From Tubiluchus corallicola (taxonomy: Eukaryota > Priapulida > Priapulimorpha > Priapulimorphida > Tubiluchidae): DNA of 52,500 nucleotides. The notes beneath the pieces were generated by a model. That model was not told the DNA's origin. It saw only the letters and a program-made list of their open reading frames with translations, and did no database searches. Position numbers and translations under genes: made by a program. Shown in pieces: positions 48,926 through 52,500 of this stretch (the stretch's first letter is position 1; each line of letters begins with the position of its first letter). The stretch spans positions 1 through 52,500 of the forward strand of contig JAQGDQ010000898.1 of assembly GCA_030141605.1 (NCBI GenBank). Reading direction: 5' to 3'.

Positions 48926-50589
48926 GACTATATCACATAAGGTTATGTCATTTTAGATATAGATGACTCTCAGAATAGGCATTTATATATATATAAATAT
49001 ATACAAGAGGAGTAACGTAGAGAACACACGTGACTGATGGCAGGGGATGAACAACCAGAGTTTTTACTCTCACTAGAGAATCAATAACGGTTGAAGAAAG
49101 GCTTAATTTGTATTTGTACTCGGAAAGGAATAAATGCATGTCACGTAAGACTTGCAGAGGCAGTGTCAATATTTGCAGAATTACGCTGAACACGCGCAAA
49201 TGGCGTGACGTCACTTCCGAATCCCAATCCGGTTTCAGCACAGCGCGTGAAATCATTGAAGTCTGTAAAGTTTGAGAAATTACAACTTTACAAAACTGAG
49301 AGCGTGAGAGAGTGAGAACTGTTTAGCAGTTTGAAAATGTAAGTGGTCATCAGCGTGTCTCCAACATGAAAAATACATCAAAAATGTTCGAAGCCATCAT
49401 AATATCCAAGAGCCAAGATTGTCTCTAGGCACATAATAGTTATCTGCGTCTTCCATCTAGAGAAGGAACTACGCCTATAGTTGAAAAGGCAAAGAGTTGA
49501 AAGGTAAAGAAAAACATCCCAATCGGGGGTTTCAATCCAAGTTTGAGTTTAGGGCCTATTCCTCACAAGTCAGACATTCCTTCAGCTGGGTCAACTCATT
49601 GTTAAGCCTACGAGAGGTTCCATTGTTAAAGCACCTACCCTCCTGAACACACATTTGATTTCAATACCAACTGTATAACTATATTTTTCAAGACAGAAGA
49701 AACATGGTGCTTTCATTTAGAAGTTAGAATTAGCTATATCTTTTTCACACTTCGCGAGTTTTGCACCACAATCAGCTTGCAATAATAACTTAATCATAGT
49801 TCATTAGCTATGTCCTGGGAGTCCTTTGTGTATTAGCAGTCGTTCTATACTCTTATACCTAGCAGTTGTCACAACTCCTATAGCCCAGGTGTAACTTAGA
49901 TTCTTATAGACACTGGGCAGGCAGAATTCTGAAGAAAAAGAAATCTGTTCTGGACAGACGAAATCAGTTTGTGCGTTTCTTTCACATTGGGCAGTATAGT
50001 ACAGGCAATTTCGGACTTTACGCGACAATCAACATACATTAATAAATCATAATCACAAGTCATTAGTTACGTCTTAAGAGTCTTTTGTATCTTAGACAAT
50101 CCAAGATACACCTGTGGTATAAGAGTTCAGACAACAGCTTAATAAGCTAGGATCGTTTAACGACCCGAGATGAAAGTCAAAACGCGAGAATGAAGCCAAA
50201 CTGCACCGCACCACCTACAATGTATTGTCACTATAAATAGATAGATATAGTCTATTCTTTGAGGACATAGTTCACGTAAGGTTTCATACAATATAAAATT
50301 TTTAGACGCCACATAACATAAAAATTACAATAAACGTACAGTGTTTCTATACATTTTTAAAAAGCTACTGCCACAAGACATAATAAAAATGGAGGTGTTT
50401 TATGCATGGAATAATATACACAGTATTTGTAGTAGCAGTAACGCGGAATAGCCAAACGGTCATGGTCGCGAATTTGGTTATGAATTTAAACACAGGCTTG
50501 TTTAAAAGTATATCTAATCGTTCAATGGTTGGTTGGCATCCTTCTGTTTCGGAAGACAATGGAGTGTGCGCCAAGAGAGTCATTGATCA
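48926..50589. other. Non-coding stretch
   Basis: The 102-codon minus frame at 48948-49256 ends in a TA microsatellite and has no domain. The 74-codon minus frame at 49804-50028 has a LINE-like look (YKSIERLLIHKG), but I cannot name a motif. A weak duplication links about 49800-49850 and 50060-50110 (GTCTTAAGAGTCTTTTGTAT compared with GTCCTGGGAGTCCTTTGTGT). No gene was recognised. Confidence 0.4.
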
Positions 50590-50930
50590 CATTGATGGAG
50601 CTGCAGCGTTGACTGTGGCTGAGCAGTCCGATCTTTGAACGTCTCCAGGGCGCACGCCTGTGCAAGGTGTATGGAGAACCCCCTCTCTTCCTCGCTGGTG
50701 TAGTCCAAAGGAAAGCGGAGCGATACGTTTGGCACCAGGTTGGCTGCAGGAGCTGCCGGAGTCAGTGAGCATGCTGCACTGGTCTGTCTTCGGGGCTCCA
50801 CTCCTGATTTGGAAGGTTTACTCCTCTACACATGGCCGTTGGATCACTTGACCTCCTCCGCCCTCTAGCCGTTGGCTGCCTTGTGCAGCTCCTCCGCCTA
50901 GTGTCGAGATACAGTGTGGGCATCCCGCAA
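50590..50930 (-). mobile_element. GC-rich body attached to the 5S fragment
   Basis: On the minus strand this GC-rich segment directly follows a 5S rRNA fragment. It contains a repeated GGCGGAGGAG motif (near 50862 and 50895) and a frame with NVSLRFPLDYTSEEERGF. It is much richer in GC than its flanks. It could be the body of a 5S-headed retroelement or a transduced gene fragment. I do not recognise the sequence. Confidence 0.4.
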
Positions 50931-51010
50931 GCCTACAGCACCTGGTATTCCTAGGCGGTCACCCATCCAAGTACTAACCAGGCTCTACGTTGCTTAACTT
51001 CGGTGATCAG
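50931..51010 (-). pseudogene. 5S rRNA 3' two-thirds, truncated
   Basis: The minus strand reads TGATCACCGAAGTTAAGCAA, then GAGCCTGGTTAGTACTTGGA, TGGGTGACCGCC and AATACCAGGTGCTGTAGGC. This matches animal 5S rRNA from about position 40 to its 3' end, with very few changes. The internal promoter A box, intermediate element and C box are largely retained, but the first about 40 bases are missing and are replaced by unrelated sequence, so it is not a complete gene. Confidence 0.88.
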
Positions 51011-51207
51011 ACTGTAGTGTTCATACTGATAATCGTTCAATACTGTAGTGTTTTAAAGGACAAGAAAGCAGAATTCTTACATGCAGCTAAAAAAGTTCGT
51101 CTTGAAATTTTTCGTCATTCACTGTATACTGTGCGCAGAGCTTGTAGTATCAGTAACGCGGTACAAATCTGGTCATATTAAACTCCTTCACTGGCAGCCA
51201 GTCTCAG

Positions 51208-51411
51208 CAGGGCCTATTTCAGCCTAGGCGAGGCCCGGGGAAGTGGGGCATGTGAGGCCCCATCGTTGGCGCCCAGAAATTTTTTAACTGCTAGAACGCC
51301 GGAGAAGCATCTTCGAAGAGAAAATATGGAGTTATACAGTTGTTAAGGGAAAGAACAATTGAAAGAAAAACTGCTTTATTCTCAAGACCAGTCCTTAATA
51401 CTTGTCAATAC
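51208..51411. mobile_element. hAT-like miniature element, family 4, truncated copy 2
   Basis: The left terminus CAGGGCCTATTTCAGCC and the next about 200 bp match copy 1 at 47141, including AACTGCTAGAACGCCGGAGA. It lacks the 20-base G-run segment of copy 1. Similarity stops at about 51411. A GAGG...GAGAGAGAGA remnant follows at about 51431-51449, and no right terminus was found. Confidence 0.85.
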
Positions 51412-51448
51412 TGGCAAACGGCGTACGTGAGGCAAGAGAGAGAGAGAT

Positions 51449-52500
51449 ATTATATTAATAATAATAATAATAAATCTTTATTAAAGAAATGAATATATAT
51501 ACACAAAGGTGCCTCTTTTTGCAGGCTCAGATCAACAAATTACATTTTCACATAACAAATCTTTTAAATCCAGTTTCACACTATGTACAACGAATAACAT
51601 TTTATACTTAAATTAGATATAATTTCAAACGAATCACAAGTATTATACAAACAAATTAACTTTACACAACTACATTATTTATTTTTTTTTATACTGGAGC
51701 GGGCCTAAATTAACAGTTACTTAGTATAAAATTGTCCCTGATCAGGTTAGTGAAAGCCATTATTAAATTTTTATCAGATTGAAGCATAATATTACGTGTA
51801 TAATTGGCATCAGCTATTTCCATGAACGGCATTCTTTTTGCATTATCTATTTTATTACATCTGAATAAAATGTGCTGAGGAGTTTGCTCTTCTTTTCCAC
51901 ATGGACATAAACTAGTATCACACATATTAAGTCTATACAAAAAGCTGTTAAAATTCCCCTGACCAGTTAAAAAGGACATGGCAATGGATTCTATTTTCCT
52001 TTCATTATTTCCAAGCGGCAAATTTAAGGGTGTACATTTTATATTCTGTATTTCAACATTATCTCCTCGAAATTGCATAACATGCCTATATTTAGTTGCC
52101 CAGGTATAAGAAACATAATCTGTAATTTGACGTTTGGTATAAATTAACATATTTTCAGGAATTTGTTCAAGATCTGTATTACGAAAGTTTTCATTCCAGA
52201 CAAATTTTAAAAAGTTTCTCACAGTCTGCACATTTGTATACATAATATTTTTATAAATATGTCTTCCTGTCAGACGTGTACTACCATACCGCAGAATCTG
52301 TTGTTTTACTAAATCATTAGCGCTCTGACATAATGTCTTAAGACATGATTTAACCACAATTACATTTAGTTCAATGTCTAACGGTGGAAGACCACAAAGT
52401 AATTCCAATTTAGTACGATCTGGTTTAAAAGCCAACCCCGCAGAAACTTTCATTATATCATAGGTTATATCTTCAAATACAGTAAGTTTTTTACCTAACC
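51449..52500 (-). mobile_element. LINE family X, 3' part, frame open to the window edge
   Basis: The minus-strand frame ends at a stop at 51710 and is open without a break to the right edge (about 263 codons; the first ATG is at 52453). Motifs include AGLAFKPDRTKLELLCGLPP, MSFLTGQGNFNSFLYRL, then CPCGKEEQTPQHILFRC, a Cys/His zinc-finger-like end, and DKNLIMAFTNLIRDNF. This is the region after the reverse transcriptase in Jockey/CR1-like LINEs. A 3' untranslated region and an ATT/AAT tail (about 51455-51473) close it. The endonuclease and polymerase domains would lie outside the window. With no stop or frame shift visible, it is younger than its relative at 11445. Confidence 0.85.

Overview
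The window is eukaryotic, almost certainly from an invertebrate animal. It is AT-rich, repeat-dense and intron-rich, and three exons with consensus GT-AG splice sites join in phase into part of a metazoan-specific MAGI scaffold protein (guanylate-kinase-like plus WW domain). No bacterial gene organisation is present. The mix of hAT, piggyBac and Tc1/mariner-type miniature elements, several LINE clades and tRNA- or 5S-derived SINEs suits a marine invertebrate, perhaps a lophotrochozoan, but I cannot fix the taxon.

Genes. The best-supported gene lies on the minus strand. Its exons at 14415-14534, 10978-11374 and 5916-5995 encode the second half of the GuK-like domain, a Ser-rich linker and a complete first WW domain. 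Later exons (WW2, PDZ domains) would lie to the left of the window. Further up the same strand, 34257-34953 is a well-formed first coding exon of 232 codons that ends in the phase accepted by the exon at 14534, so it may be an alternative 5' exon of MAGI or belong to another gene. A candidate exon at 42724-42922 ends in the same phase. On the plus strand, 23769-24143 encodes a small cysteine-rich protein with a signal peptide and a hydrophobic C-terminus, and 46562-46840 is a possible small or terminal exon. Most other open frames are simple-sequence or transposon shadows.

Mobile DNA fills most of the rest. I find six hAT-like miniature elements, all but one with a visible 8-bp target duplication (7630-8124, 9318-9920, 10437-10945, 13900-14305, 25506-26017, 47141-47789; a truncated relative is at 51208-51411). 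There are seven copies of a piggyBac-like miniature element in TTAA sites, and four copies of a TA-inserted element, one of which has expanded internally into about 31 copies of a 42-bp unit. There is also a 1.07-kb foldback element and many LINE 3' fragments. Two of the LINE fragments are RTE-like ends in opposite orientation, and one LINE frame is still open at the right edge.

Tandem and simple repeats include GA/CT tracts of over 400 bp, GCT/GTT/GTC triplets, a TTATG pentamer array, minisatellites of 11, 33, 48-49, 49 and 72 bp, and degenerate telomere-like repeats. The main interest is the dense miniature-element traffic close to MAGI splice sites and the elements that have become minisatellites. 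I found no clear operon-like or defence system.
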